Shown piece by piece: positions 1 through 8,182 of a DNA stretch of 64,000 bases; the first letter of the stretch is position 1; every line of letters begins with the position of its first letter. A program made the translations under genes and the position numbers. The stretch spans positions 62,001 to 126,000 of the forward strand of contig JBBQZP010000002.1 in assembly GCA_038207585.1 (NCBI GenBank). The letters are read 5' to 3'. A model generated the notes under the pieces. The model was not told the origin of the DNA. It saw only the letters and a list, made by a program, of their open reading frames with translations, and searched no databases. The stretch comes from JBBQZP01 sp038207585. Its GTDB lineage: Bacteria > Pseudomonadota > Alphaproteobacteria > Rhodobacterales > Rhodobacteraceae.

Positions 1-1140
1 CGCAGCCAGCATCGCGGCAAGGATGAACACGGTCGACGGTGACTGTATCCACAGATACCCCAAAAGCGCGGGCAGGAATACCGCCGCGATATGGTTGATT
101 GTAAAGGCAACCGCTGCCGTCGGGGCCATATCGCCCGGATCGCCGATCTTCTGGAAATAGGTTTTCAGCGCGAAGGCCATCGCGAAAAACAGATGATCCA
201 CGACATAAAGTGCGGCCCCGATCACCACTCCCCAGCCGAACCAGTAAATCCCGCCATAGCCCAGAAACACCAGCGTCAGCCCACCATATTCGATCAGCAG
301 CGACCGCCGCTCGCCATACACCGCGATAAATCGCCCGACATACGGCGCGATCAGCATATTGGCGAGGAAATTGACCAGAAACAGCGCCGTCACCTGATCG
401 ACGGTGAACTTGAAATGTTCGACCATCATAAAGGCCGCAAACACGACGAAAATCTGCCGCCGCGCGCCCGCCATCAGTTGCATCAGGTAATAAAGCCAAT
501 AGCGCCGCCGCAGGACCATGGTTTTCAGCTGCGGATGGGGTGCCTCGAACTGTGGATAGGCGAACAGGCAGAACAGCGCGATCAACGCCGTGATCCCACC
601 CGAGGCCATATAGACCGTCTCGTAGCTAAGGTTGAACGTCCGCCATGTCAGCATGATCGCGGCGTAGGCGACCATCGACGCGCCCGCCCCTATGGCAACG
701 ATCCAGCCGATGGTTCTGGGCGCGTGGGCCTTGTCGATCCATTGCAGTTGCAGACTTTGGTTCACCGTCTCGAAATAATGAAACCCGATGGAGGACAGCA
801 GCGTCAGCACCATGATCCCGCCCACGGTCGGAAAATAGCCGGTGACTGCCGTGGCAAAGCCCAGCAGCATCAGCGCCAGAAGCCCCAGCCGCTGTTCACG
901 GACGAAGAGCAACAGCAGGATCACCCCGATCGCCAGAAATCCCGGTATCTCGCGGACCGTATGCAGCCAACCGATGCCGACGCCGGTGAAGCCTGCCTCT
1001 TCGATTACAAAGTTGTTCAGAAGCGCCGACCATGTGGAAAACGCGATGGGTTGGGCGGCGGCGACCAGAAACAACAGGAAAATCGGCCTACGCCAGACGG
1101 GAAGGCTTTGGGCATCAGCAAGGGTGACGGTGCGGCTCAT
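1..1140 (-). CDS. MFS transporter, C-terminus beyond window edge
   Basis: An open frame runs from an ATG at 1140 to the left edge with no stop, giving 380 codons of a strongly hydrophobic protein. It starts MSRTVTLADAQSLPVWRRP and then shows about ten membrane-spanning segments, with a basic cytoplasmic loop in the middle (around LKTMVLRRRYWLYY). This layout fits a 12-helix major facilitator superfamily permease cut near its last helix. The substrate cannot be told from sequence. It is on the same strand as priA and starts 70 bp beyond the priA stop codon. The long opposite-strand frame over it has no protein-like features. Confidence 0.75.
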   Translation of the reverse strand, partial: MSRTVTLADAQSLPVWRRPIFLLFLVAAAQPIAFSTWSALLNNFVIEEAGFTGVGIGWLHTVREIPGFLAIGVILLLLFVREQRLGLLALMLLGFATAVTGYFPTVGGIMVLTLLSSIGFHYFETVNQSLQLQWIDKAHAPRTIGWIVAIGAGASMVAYAAIMLTWRTFNLSYETVYMASGGITALIALFCLFAYPQFEAPHPQLKTMVLRRRYWLYYLMQLMAGARRQIFVVFAAFMMVEHFKFTVDQVTALFLVNFLANMLIAPYVGRFIAVYGERRSLLIEYGGLTLVFLGYGGIYWFGWGVVIGAALYVVDHLFFAMAFALKTYFQKIGDPGDMAPTAAVAFTINHIAAVFLPALLGYLWIQSPSTVFILAAMLAA

Positions 1141-1209
1141 GGCTTTGCCATACACCGACAAACCGCGCCAGAAAAGCGTCAGCTTGTAACCGTCACAATT
1201 CCGGCCTGC

Positions 1210-3390
1210 TTACAGAAAACTTTGCGGATCAATGTCGATGGACAGGCGCAGATTGTTCGGCAGCTTCAGTTGGCCCACCCATTCCGCCAAAGCGGCCTGA
1301 AGGGGCGCGGATTTTTCCGCCTTGACCAGCAGCCGCACCCGATGCCGCCCGCGCACCCGTGCAATCGGGGCAGGCGCGGGGCCGAATACCTGCGCACCGA
1401 TCCGCCGCAGGGGGCCGTCACGCCGCGCCAGTTCCGCGCCAAAATCGAACACCTGTGCGACGTCTGGCGACGACAGGATGATCCCCGCCATACGCCCGTA
1501 AGGCGGAACCCCCGCCATGCGACGCTCGGCGGCCTCGGCGGCCCAGAACGCCTCTTCATCGCCGCCAAGGATGGCGCGGATCACGGGGTGGTCGGGTTGA
1601 TGCGTCTGCAACAGAGCCACCCCCGGCTTGTCGGCCCGCCCGGCCCGCCCTGCCACCTGCCGCATCAACTGGAACGTGCGCTCTGCCGCGCGCAGGTCTG
1701 ATCCTTGCAGGCCAAGATCGGCGTCGATCACGCCGACCAGCGTGAGCAGCGGAAAGTTGTGCCCCTTGGCCACGATCTGCGTGCCGATGATGATATCTGC
1801 CGCCCCTTCGGCAATCGCCACGATCTGTTCCTTCAGCGCGCGGGCCGACCCGAACAGGTCCGACGACAACACCGCCACCCGCGCACCCGGAAACCGCGCC
1901 GTCACCTCCTCGGCCAGCCGTTCCACGCCGGGGCCCACTGCCGCCATCCGCCCTTCGACCTTGCACGACGGGCAGGCCACGGGCACCGGTTTCGTGGCAC
2001 CGCACTGATGGCACACAAGACGTTTTAGGAACCGATGTTCCACCATCCGCGCGTCGCAATCATCGCAGCCAACCTGATTGCCGCAAGCCCGGCACAGGGT
2101 CACGGGGGCAAAGCCGCGACGGTTCAGGAACAGCATCGCCTGTTCGCCCGCAGCCACCCTAGCGGCCACCGCCCGCGCAAGGGTTTCGGAAATCCAGCGG
2201 TCATTCGCCAGCGTCTCGCCGCGCATGTCAATCGCGCGCATGTCGGGCATTTGCGCCACGCCAAACCGCGCGCCAAGGTCAAGGCGCGCGTATTTCCCGG
2301 CCTCGACATTGGCCCAGGATTCAAGGCTTGGCGTGGCCGACGCCAGCACCACCTGACACCCCGCAATCGCCGCGCGTAGCACCGCCATGTCGCGCGCGTT
2401 ATACAAAACGCCTTCTTCCTGCTTGTAGGACGTGTCGTGTTCCTCATCCACCACGATCAGGCCCAACTCGCGGAACGGCAGAAACAGCGCCGACCGCGCC
2501 CCCACCACCATCTGCGCGCCGCCCGTAGCGACCATCCGCCAGACCCGGCGGCGTTCGGTCATGGTAACGCCCGAATGCCATTCGGCGGGTCGTGCGCCAA
2601 ACCGCGCTTCGACCCGCGTCAGGAACTCGGCGGTCAGCGCGATTTCGGGCAAAAGGACCAAAGCCTGCCGCCCGGATTTAAGACACTCCGCCACCGCCTC
2701 CAGATAAACTTCCGTTTTCCCCGACCCGGTGACGCCGCGCAACAGCGTGGTGCCATAGCCGCCCAAAGCGACCGCAGCCACCAAAGCATCGCCCGCCTCG
2801 ACCTGATCGCCCATCAGCCGCACAACACCGGACGGATCAAGCGGCGGAAACGGCACGTCACGCGGCGCGTCGGCCTCAATCACCGCGCCCGAGGTGACAA
2901 GCCCCTTGATCACTGATGTGGTCACCCCGGCCTCGGCCGCCAATTCCGCCAGCGTCAGCCCCGCACCACCGTAATAGCGCAACACCTCAAGCACTTTTGT
3001 CCGGGCCTCAGTCGCGCGGGGGGGCGCGCCATCCCCCAATCGGTAAATCCGGCGCATCGACGGCGGGTCGCCCAGACCCGGCGCGCGGGTGGCAAGGCGC
3101 AGCATCGCAGGCAATGGGGTCAGCGTATAATCGGCGGCGCGGATCAGAAAGGCGCGCATCTCGTCGCGCATGGGCGGGGCATCGAGCACGCGGTAGACGG
3201 CGCGCAGCTTGGCCGGATCATAGCCGCCCACAGCCGGACCCCAGACCACCCCCAGCACCTTGCGCGGCCCCAGCGGCACCTCGACAAAATCGCCCGTCTC
3301 GCAGCCGCCTTCGGGCGCGCGGTAATCCAGCACGCGGCCCAAAGGCTCGGTCGTCAACACGCCGATCTTATCGCCCGCCGCAAAGGTCAC
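1210..3390 (-). CDS. priA: Primosomal protein N' (replication restart helicase PriA)
   Basis: A 726-residue protein, close to the usual 730 of PriA, the 3'-5' helicase that recognises stalled forks and loads the primosome. The N-terminal DNA-binding region is followed by a Walker A loop GVTGSGKTE near residue 219 and a DEEH Walker B box near 315. Two zinc-binding cysteine groups (LCRACGNQVGCDDC and CHQCG/CPSC, residues about 435-480) and the GRAGRADKPG helicase motif follow. Its start (ATG at 3390) lies 97 bp from the divergent aldolase gene, so the shared interval must carry both promoters. No defects are seen. Confidence 0.97.
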   Translation of the reverse strand: MTFAAGDKIGVLTTEPLGRVLDYRAPEGGCETGDFVEVPLGPRKVLGVVWGPAVGGYDPAKLRAVYRVLDAPPMRDEMRAFLIRAADYTLTPLPAMLRLATRAPGLGDPPSMRRIYRLGDGAPPRATEARTKVLEVLRYYGGAGLTLAELAAEAGVTTSVIKGLVTSGAVIEADAPRDVPFPPLDPSGVVRLMGDQVEAGDALVAAVALGGYGTTLLRGVTGSGKTEVYLEAVAECLKSGRQALVLLPEIALTAEFLTRVEARFGARPAEWHSGVTMTERRRVWRMVATGGAQMVVGARSALFLPFRELGLIVVDEEHDTSYKQEEGVLYNARDMAVLRAAIAGCQVVLASATPSLESWANVEAGKYARLDLGARFGVAQMPDMRAIDMRGETLANDRWISETLARAVAARVAAGEQAMLFLNRRGFAPVTLCRACGNQVGCDDCDARMVEHRFLKRLVCHQCGATKPVPVACPSCKVEGRMAAVGPGVERLAEEVTARFPGARVAVLSSDLFGSARALKEQIVAIAEGAADIIIGTQIVAKGHNFPLLTLVGVIDADLGLQGSDLRAAERTFQLMRQVAGRAGRADKPGVALLQTHQPDHPVIRAILGGDEEAFWAAEAAERRMAGVPPYGRMAGIILSSPDVAQVFDFGAELARRDGPLRRIGAQVFGPAPAPIARVRGRHRVRLLVKAEKSAPLQAALAEWVGQLKLPNNLRLSIDIDPQSFL

Positions 3391-3487
3391 GCCAACGCTC
3401 TTTCCCCAAAGGCCAGACTGCGCTAATACACCCCCGACCGCGCCTGCAACACCCCTGCACGCGCCAAATCACCCAAGGGATGCCCGG

Positions 3488-4141
3488 ATGAAATTCTTTG
3501 TCGATACCGCCGATGTCGCCGCCATTGCCGAATTGAACGATCTTGGCATGGTGGACGGTGTCACCACCAACCCGTCGCTGATCCTGAAATCGGGTCGCGA
3601 TATTCTTGAGGTCACGAAAGAGATTTGCGAAATCGTGTCCGGCCCGGTTTCTGCCGAAGTCGTGGCATTGAAATTCGACGACATGATCGCCGAGGGTCGC
3701 AAACTGGCCAAGATTGCACCCAACATTACCGTGAAAGTGCCGCTGACATGGGACGGTTTGAAAACCTGCAAAGTGCTGTCGGGCGAAGGTACCATGGTCA
3801 ATGTCACCCTTTGTTTTTCGGCAAATCAGGCGCTTTTGGCGGCCAAGGCCGGAGCCACGTTCATCTCGCCCTTCATCGGGCGGCTGGATGACATCAACAT
3901 GGACGGGTTGGACCTGATCGGCGATATCCGCACGATTTACGACAACTACGATTTCCAGACGCAGATTCTGGCCGCATCCATCCGCACTGCCAACCATGTC
4001 ACGCAATGCGCGCTGATCGGCGCCGATGTGATGACCGCGCCCCCCGCCGTGATCAAAGCGCTGGCCAGCCATGTTCTGACCGACAAGGGACTTGAACAAT
4101 TCATGTCGGATTGGGCGAAAACGGGTCAGAAAATCCTCTGA
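3488..4141 (+). CDS. fsa: Fructose-6-phosphate aldolase / transaldolase-type aldolase
   Basis: A 217-residue protein of the short TalC/FSA branch of the transaldolase family. It begins MKFFVDTADVAAIAELNDLG and carries the GVTTNPSL motif near residue 24. The Schiff-base lysine is K83 in NITVKVPLTWDGL, and the C-terminal part has the QCALIGADVMTAPP segment of this group. Short members act either as transaldolase (pentose phosphate pathway) or as fructose-6-phosphate aldolase, and sequence alone does not separate the two. A GGGA ribosome-binding site sits just before the ATG. The gene is divergent from priA. Confidence 0.9.
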   Translation: MKFFVDTADVAAIAELNDLGMVDGVTTNPSLILKSGRDILEVTKEICEIVSGPVSAEVVALKFDDMIAEGRKLAKIAPNITVKVPLTWDGLKTCKVLSGEGTMVNVTLCFSANQALLAAKAGATFISPFIGRLDDINMDGLDLIGDIRTIYDNYDFQTQILAASIRTANHVTQCALIGADVMTAPPAVIKALASHVLTDKGLEQFMSDWAKTGQKIL

Positions 4142-4193
4142 TCCGTCACAAATCCGTGTATAGTGCCGCAAAAGACGGCGGGGCAGCGACGGC

Positions 4194-4886
4194 ATGATGG
4201 AACAGGATTTGCGCGACCGCATCATCTCGGCCCCCGAGGTGATACTTGAGGATGTGGACGTGATGCGCGCCCTGATCGCCGCGAACGAGCGTGCGATGGG
4301 CAGCAACATCGTCGATCTGCGCGGCATCGCGATGGAGCGGCTGGAAGGTCGCCTTGACCGTCTGGAAGACACACACCGGTCGGTGATTGCGGCGGCTTAC
4401 GAGAATCTGGCAGGCACCAATCAGGTGCACCGCGCGATTTTGCAGATGCTCGATCCGCTCAGCTTTGAGGATTTTCTGAAAAGCCTTGCGGGCGATGTGG
4501 CGCAGACCTTGCGGGTCGATTGCGTGCGTCTGGTGCTGGAATCTGTGCAGGATGCAGAGGAACCGGCGCTGCGGCGTCTGGGTGATACGCTGTTCGTGGC
4601 CGAACCGGGATTCATTGCCGATTATGTGGCGGGCGGGCGGAATGTGTCGGCGCGGGCCGTAACCCTGCGCCAGACGATCCCGTCATCGGACAAATTATAT
4701 GGTGAGCGGGCCGACTGGATCAGGTCCGAGGCGTTGCTGAAGCTTGATTTCGGCAAGGGTCGCCTGCCGGGGCTTTTGGTGTTTGGTGCCGAAGACCCGC
4801 ATCAGTTCAAACCCACCCAAGGCACCGACCTTCTGGGGTTCTTTGCAGGCATATTCGAGCGCACGATGCGGCGCTGGTTGTCGTGA
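4194..4886 (+). CDS. DUF484 family protein
   Basis: A 230-residue soluble protein. The N-terminal 80 residues are helical and charged (EDVDVMRALIAANERAMG, then a likely short coiled coil ERLEGRLDRLED), followed by a GAF-like half. This is the arrangement of DUF484 proteins, which commonly lie directly before xerC. Its stop overlaps the xerC start as GTGA (4883-4886), so the two are translationally coupled. The biochemical role is unknown. Two adjacent ATG codons at 4194 and 4197 are possible starts. Confidence 0.88.
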   Translation: MMEQDLRDRIISAPEVILEDVDVMRALIAANERAMGSNIVDLRGIAMERLEGRLDRLEDTHRSVIAAAYENLAGTNQVHRAILQMLDPLSFEDFLKSLAGDVAQTLRVDCVRLVLESVQDAEEPALRRLGDTLFVAEPGFIADYVAGGRNVSARAVTLRQTIPSSDKLYGERADWIRSEALLKLDFGKGRLPGLLVFGAEDPHQFKPTQGTDLLGFFAGIFERTMRRWLS

Positions 4887-5806
4887 GCCTTGCCATTTCC
4901 CCCGCCGCGCGTGACGGGTTGGAAGGCTGGCTGGCCCATCTGCGCGCCATTGACGGGCTGGCCGAAAAAACCATCATCGCATACCGGAGCGATGTGGCGG
5001 GGTATCTGGCGTTTCTGGCACAACACCGGGGCGGCACCGAGGGTCTTGCCACACTCACCTCTGTCCCCCTGTCAGACCTGCGCGCATGGATGGCGCATGA
5101 ACGCGCGCGCGGCGTTGGCCCCCGGTCGCTGGCCCGCGCGCTGTCGGCGGTCAAGGGCTTTACAGGCTGGCTGGCCGACCGGAACGGGGCGGATGCCACA
5201 GCGGTTCTATCTGCCCGCGCGCCGAAATTCCTGCGCAAACTGCCGCGCCCGTTGACCGAGGATGCGGCCGCAACCGTGATGACCCGCGTTGGCGATTTCG
5301 CCCGTGAAGACTGGATCGGTGCGCGGGATATGGCGGTGGTGACACTGCTTTACGGCTGCGGGTTGCGGATATCCGAGGCGCTGGGGTTGACCGGGGCCGC
5401 CCATCCCTTGCCCGGCGTTCTGCGCATTCTGGGCAAGGGCGGCAAGGAGCGGCTGGTTCCGGTTCTGCCCGCCGCACAGGACGCGGTCGCACTTTACGCC
5501 CGGCTTTGCCCCTATGATCTGACCCCCGATCAGGCGTTGTTTCGTGGCAGCCGGGGCGGGCCGCTGAACCCGCGCCTGATCGCCTTGGTGATGGAAAAGG
5601 TGCGCCACCAGCTTGGCTTGCCATCATCAGCCACGCCGCACGCCCTGCGCCATTCGTTTGCGACGCACCTTCTGTCAGCAGGCGGCGATCTGCGCGCGAT
5701 TCAAGAACTGCTGGGCCATGCTTCGCTGTCCACAACTCAAGCCTATACCGCCGTCGACACCGCCCGCCTGCTGGAGGTGTACAACGCCGCCCATCCGCGC
5801 GCCTGA
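4883..5806 (+). CDS. xerC: Tyrosine recombinase XerC (chromosome dimer resolution)
   Basis: A 307-residue tyrosine recombinase that would act with XerD at the dif site. The N-terminal SAM-like core-binding domain covers residues 10-100. The catalytic domain shows all expected residues: R162 in CGLRISEAL, K185 in the beta-hairpin GKGGKERLVPV, H253 and R256 in HALRHSFATHLL, H279 in LLGHASLSTTQ and nucleophile Y288. The start is a GTG overlapping the stop of the upstream DUF484 gene by 4 bp. The DUF484-xerC pairing argues for the housekeeping XerC rather than an element-borne integrase. Confidence 0.95.
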   Translation: MSLAISPAARDGLEGWLAHLRAIDGLAEKTIIAYRSDVAGYLAFLAQHRGGTEGLATLTSVPLSDLRAWMAHERARGVGPRSLARALSAVKGFTGWLADRNGADATAVLSARAPKFLRKLPRPLTEDAAATVMTRVGDFAREDWIGARDMAVVTLLYGCGLRISEALGLTGAAHPLPGVLRILGKGGKERLVPVLPAAQDAVALYARLCPYDLTPDQALFRGSRGGPLNPRLIALVMEKVRHQLGLPSSATPHALRHSFATHLLSAGGDLRAIQELLGHASLSTTQAYTAVDTARLLEVYNAAHPRA

Positions 5807-5836
5807 CCGCCTGCCGATGAAGCCCGCCTTGAAACC

Positions 5837-6568
5837 GTGCCATTTTTCAGCGATTACATTCCGATGAAACTTCGCCTCAAAGCCCTTTCCGTGCATCTGC
5901 TGACCGCCACCGGGGCGGTTCTGTCGATGCTTGCCATGCTTGCCGCGGTCGAAGGCAAGTGGGATCTGATGTTCCTTTGGCTGGTCGCCGCCCTGTTTGT
6001 CGATGGCATCGACGGGCCGCTGGCGCGCCGGTACGATGTGAAAACCAACTGGCCCACCTATGACGGCGTGCTTCTGGACATGATCATCGACTATCTGACC
6101 TATGTCTTCATCCCGGCCTATGCGCTTTTCAAATCCGGGCGTCTGGAGGGTTGGACAGGCTGGATCGCGATCATCGTCATCGTTTACGGGTCGGTCATCT
6201 ATTTCGCCGACACCCGCATGAAGACCAGAGATTATTCCTTTGCAGGCTTTCCGGCCTGCTGGAACATGGTGGTTCTGGTGATCTTCGCGGTCAAACCCCC
6301 GGAAGGGATGACCCTTTTCATCGTAATCGCCCTGACGATAGCGATGTTCACCAATCTGAAATTCATCCACCCTGTCAGAACCGAGCGATGGCGTCGCGTG
6401 AGCCTGCCGGTAACACTGTCATGGGTGTTCTTTGCGGGCTGGGCGGCATGGGTCGATTTCGATACGCAAAGCTGGGCGCATTGGGGGTTGGTGGTCACAT
6501 CGCTTTATCTGGTCTGCGCAGGCATCGTGCAGCAGATCGTACCCCCGTTGCGGACCCGCATCCGCTAG
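5837..6568 (+). CDS. pcs: Phosphatidylcholine synthase (CDP-alcohol phosphatidyltransferase)
   Basis: A 243-residue integral membrane protein with about eight helices. It has the CDP-alcohol phosphotransferase signature: D59-G60-x2-A63-R64, then G77-x3-D81-x3-D85. The surrounding VDGIDGPLARRYDVK and IIDYLTYVFIPAYA segments fit Pcs, which joins CDP-diacylglycerol and choline directly to make phosphatidylcholine. The start is uncertain: GTG at 5837 gives the length used here, and ATG at 5864 would shorten it by nine residues. Its stop codon overlaps that of the convergent SulP gene within a CTAG palindrome (6565-6568). Confidence 0.9.
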   Translation: MPFFSDYIPMKLRLKALSVHLLTATGAVLSMLAMLAAVEGKWDLMFLWLVAALFVDGIDGPLARRYDVKTNWPTYDGVLLDMIIDYLTYVFIPAYALFKSGRLEGWTGWIAIIVIVYGSVIYFADTRMKTRDYSFAGFPACWNMVVLVIFAVKPPEGMTLFIVIALTIAMFTNLKFIHPVRTERWRRVSLPVTLSWVFFAGWAAWVDFDTQSWAHWGLVVTSLYLVCAGIVQQIVPPLRTRIR

Positions 6569-8052
6569 GGCTTCATAGGCTCCAGCGCGTGTTCCTTGTC
6601 TTGCACGCTCAGCCGGTCGACGATGGTTTCGGAGGCCGTGTTCATGCCGATCACGCTTACAACCGACCCGCGCCGCTGAAACTTCATCACCGCCATGTCC
6701 AACGCGGCAACTGACGAGATATCCCAGATATGCGCGTGCGTGACGTCGATCACCACCCGCGCCAACCCCTCGCGGAAGTCGAACGACTTGGTGAAATCTT
6801 CGGCTGATCCGAAGAACAACTGCCCCTCTACCCGGTAGGTGCGGGTGGTCCCGTCTGCGGACAATTCAGAGGTCACGCCGAACAATTGCGCGATCTTGGC
6901 GGCGAAAAAGATGCCCGACAGCAGCACACCGACCAGAACCCCAATCGCAAGGTTGTGGGTAAAGACCACAAAGCCAACCGTCGCCAACATGACGATCGAC
7001 GACGACGCGGGGTTCGTGCGCAGTGCCGCAATCGACGCCCATGAAAACGTGCCGATCGATACCATCAGCATGATCGCGACCAATGCGGGCATCGGTATCC
7101 GCCCCACCCAGTCGCCAAGGCCAACACAAAACCCCAAGAGCATCGTGCCTGCCACAAAGGTCGAAAGCCGCCCGCGCCCGCCTGATTTCACGTTGATGAT
7201 GCTTTGCCCGATCATCGCACAGCCCGCCATGCCGCCGATAAATCCGGTTGCGGTGTTGGCCAGCCCCTGCCCGATACACTCCTGCCGCCGGTCTGATGAG
7301 GTGTCGGTCAGATCATCGACGATGGTCTGCGTCATCATGCTTTCCAACAAGCCCACCAAGGCGATGGCCACCGAATAGGGCAGGATGATCTGCAAGGTTT
7401 CCAGCGTCAGCGGAATTTGCGGGATCAGAAAGATCGGCAAAGTATCCGGCAACGCGCCCATGTCGCCCACCGTCCGAACATCAATGCCCATGCTCAACGT
7501 CAGCGCCGTCAGCACCACAATTGCGACCAAGGGCGAGGGCACGGCCTTGGTAAAGCGCGGCAGGATATAGATGATCGCCAGCCCCGCCGCCACCATCGCA
7601 TAGGTGACGGGCGTGACTCTGGCGGGGTCAAGCTCTGGCAATTGCGCGATGAATATCAGGATCGCCAGCGCGTTCACGAACCCGGTGATGACCGACCGTG
7701 ACACGAACCGCATCACATAGGCCAGCCGCAGATAGCCCGCCGCAATCTGGATCAGCCCCGCCAGAACGGTTGCAGCCAGCAGGAATTGCAGCCCGTGTTC
7801 CTTGACCAGCGTTACCATCAGCACCGCCGTCGCCGCCGTCGCCGCCGAGATCATGCCGGGCCGCCCACCGGTGATCGCGGTGATCACGGCGATGGAGAAA
7901 CTGGCGTAAAGCCCGACCTTTGGATCAACGCCCGCAATGATCGAAAACGCAATCGCCTCGGGGATCAGCGCCAGTGCAACCACCAGCCCCGACAGGATAT
8001 CGCCCTTGATGTTGCCGACCCATTGGTCGCGGTAAGTCAGCAAAGGCGTCAT
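6565..8052 (-). CDS. SulP family anion transporter with STAS domain
   Basis: From the ATG at 8052 the protein is 495 residues. The N-terminal two thirds hold about ten to twelve membrane segments beginning SGLVVALALIPEAIAFSIIAG, the typical SulP entry motif. A C-terminal STAS domain follows, with RVVIDVTHAHIWDISSVAALD. SulP proteins carry sulfate, bicarbonate or related anions; the substrate here is not determined. A longer reading from a TTG at 8076 exists, but the ATG is preferred. Convergent with pcs, with overlapping stop codons. Confidence 0.88.
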   Translation of the reverse strand: MTPLLTYRDQWVGNIKGDILSGLVVALALIPEAIAFSIIAGVDPKVGLYASFSIAVITAITGGRPGMISAATAATAVLMVTLVKEHGLQFLLAATVLAGLIQIAAGYLRLAYVMRFVSRSVITGFVNALAILIFIAQLPELDPARVTPVTYAMVAAGLAIIYILPRFTKAVPSPLVAIVVLTALTLSMGIDVRTVGDMGALPDTLPIFLIPQIPLTLETLQIILPYSVAIALVGLLESMMTQTIVDDLTDTSSDRRQECIGQGLANTATGFIGGMAGCAMIGQSIINVKSGGRGRLSTFVAGTMLLGFCVGLGDWVGRIPMPALVAIMLMVSIGTFSWASIAALRTNPASSSIVMLATVGFVVFTHNLAIGVLVGVLLSGIFFAAKIAQLFGVTSELSADGTTRTYRVEGQLFFGSAEDFTKSFDFREGLARVVIDVTHAHIWDISSVAALDMAVMKFQRRGSVVSVIGMNTASETIVDRLSVQDKEHALEPMKP

Positions 8053-8100
8053 GGCAAAATCCAGTTCGGGCCGCAAACGGGCGGCGTGGGCGGCAAGCGC

Positions 8101-8120
8101 AGGGCGGGTTTCCCCGCCCT
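8101..8120. terminator. Hairpin between sulP and ileS
   Basis: A perfect 8-bp inverted repeat AGGGCGGG/CCCGCCCT with a 4-base loop lies between the 5' end of the SulP gene and the 3' end of ileS. No T-run follows on either strand, so it is more likely an auxiliary structure than a complete intrinsic terminator. Confidence 0.4.
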
Positions 8121-8140
8121 ATACCGCCCCATGCGGCAAA

Positions 8141-8166
8141 GGCCAACCCTTGCGGCAGGGTTGGCC
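8141..8166 (-). terminator. Probable terminator of ileS
   Basis: A 10-bp perfect stem GGCCAACCCT/AGGGTTGGCC with a 6-base loop starts 17 bp past the ileS stop codon. On the minus strand it is followed only by a short T-stretch (TTTGCC). Position and stem strength suggest it ends the ileS transcript. Confidence 0.6.
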
Positions 8167-8182
8167 GCGCTGTCCGGCCCAA

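Noticed and set aside
91..1701. A 536-codon plus-strand frame across the MFS and priA genes
   Set aside because: It runs antisense through two clear genes and its product is an unordered R/H/Q-rich sequence.
7880..7887. A GTGATCAC site in sulP, with others at 23297-23304 and 31297-31304
   Set aside because: Each is single and lies inside coding sequence (sulP, acsA, nadD), so they are taken as chance occurrences rather than operators.
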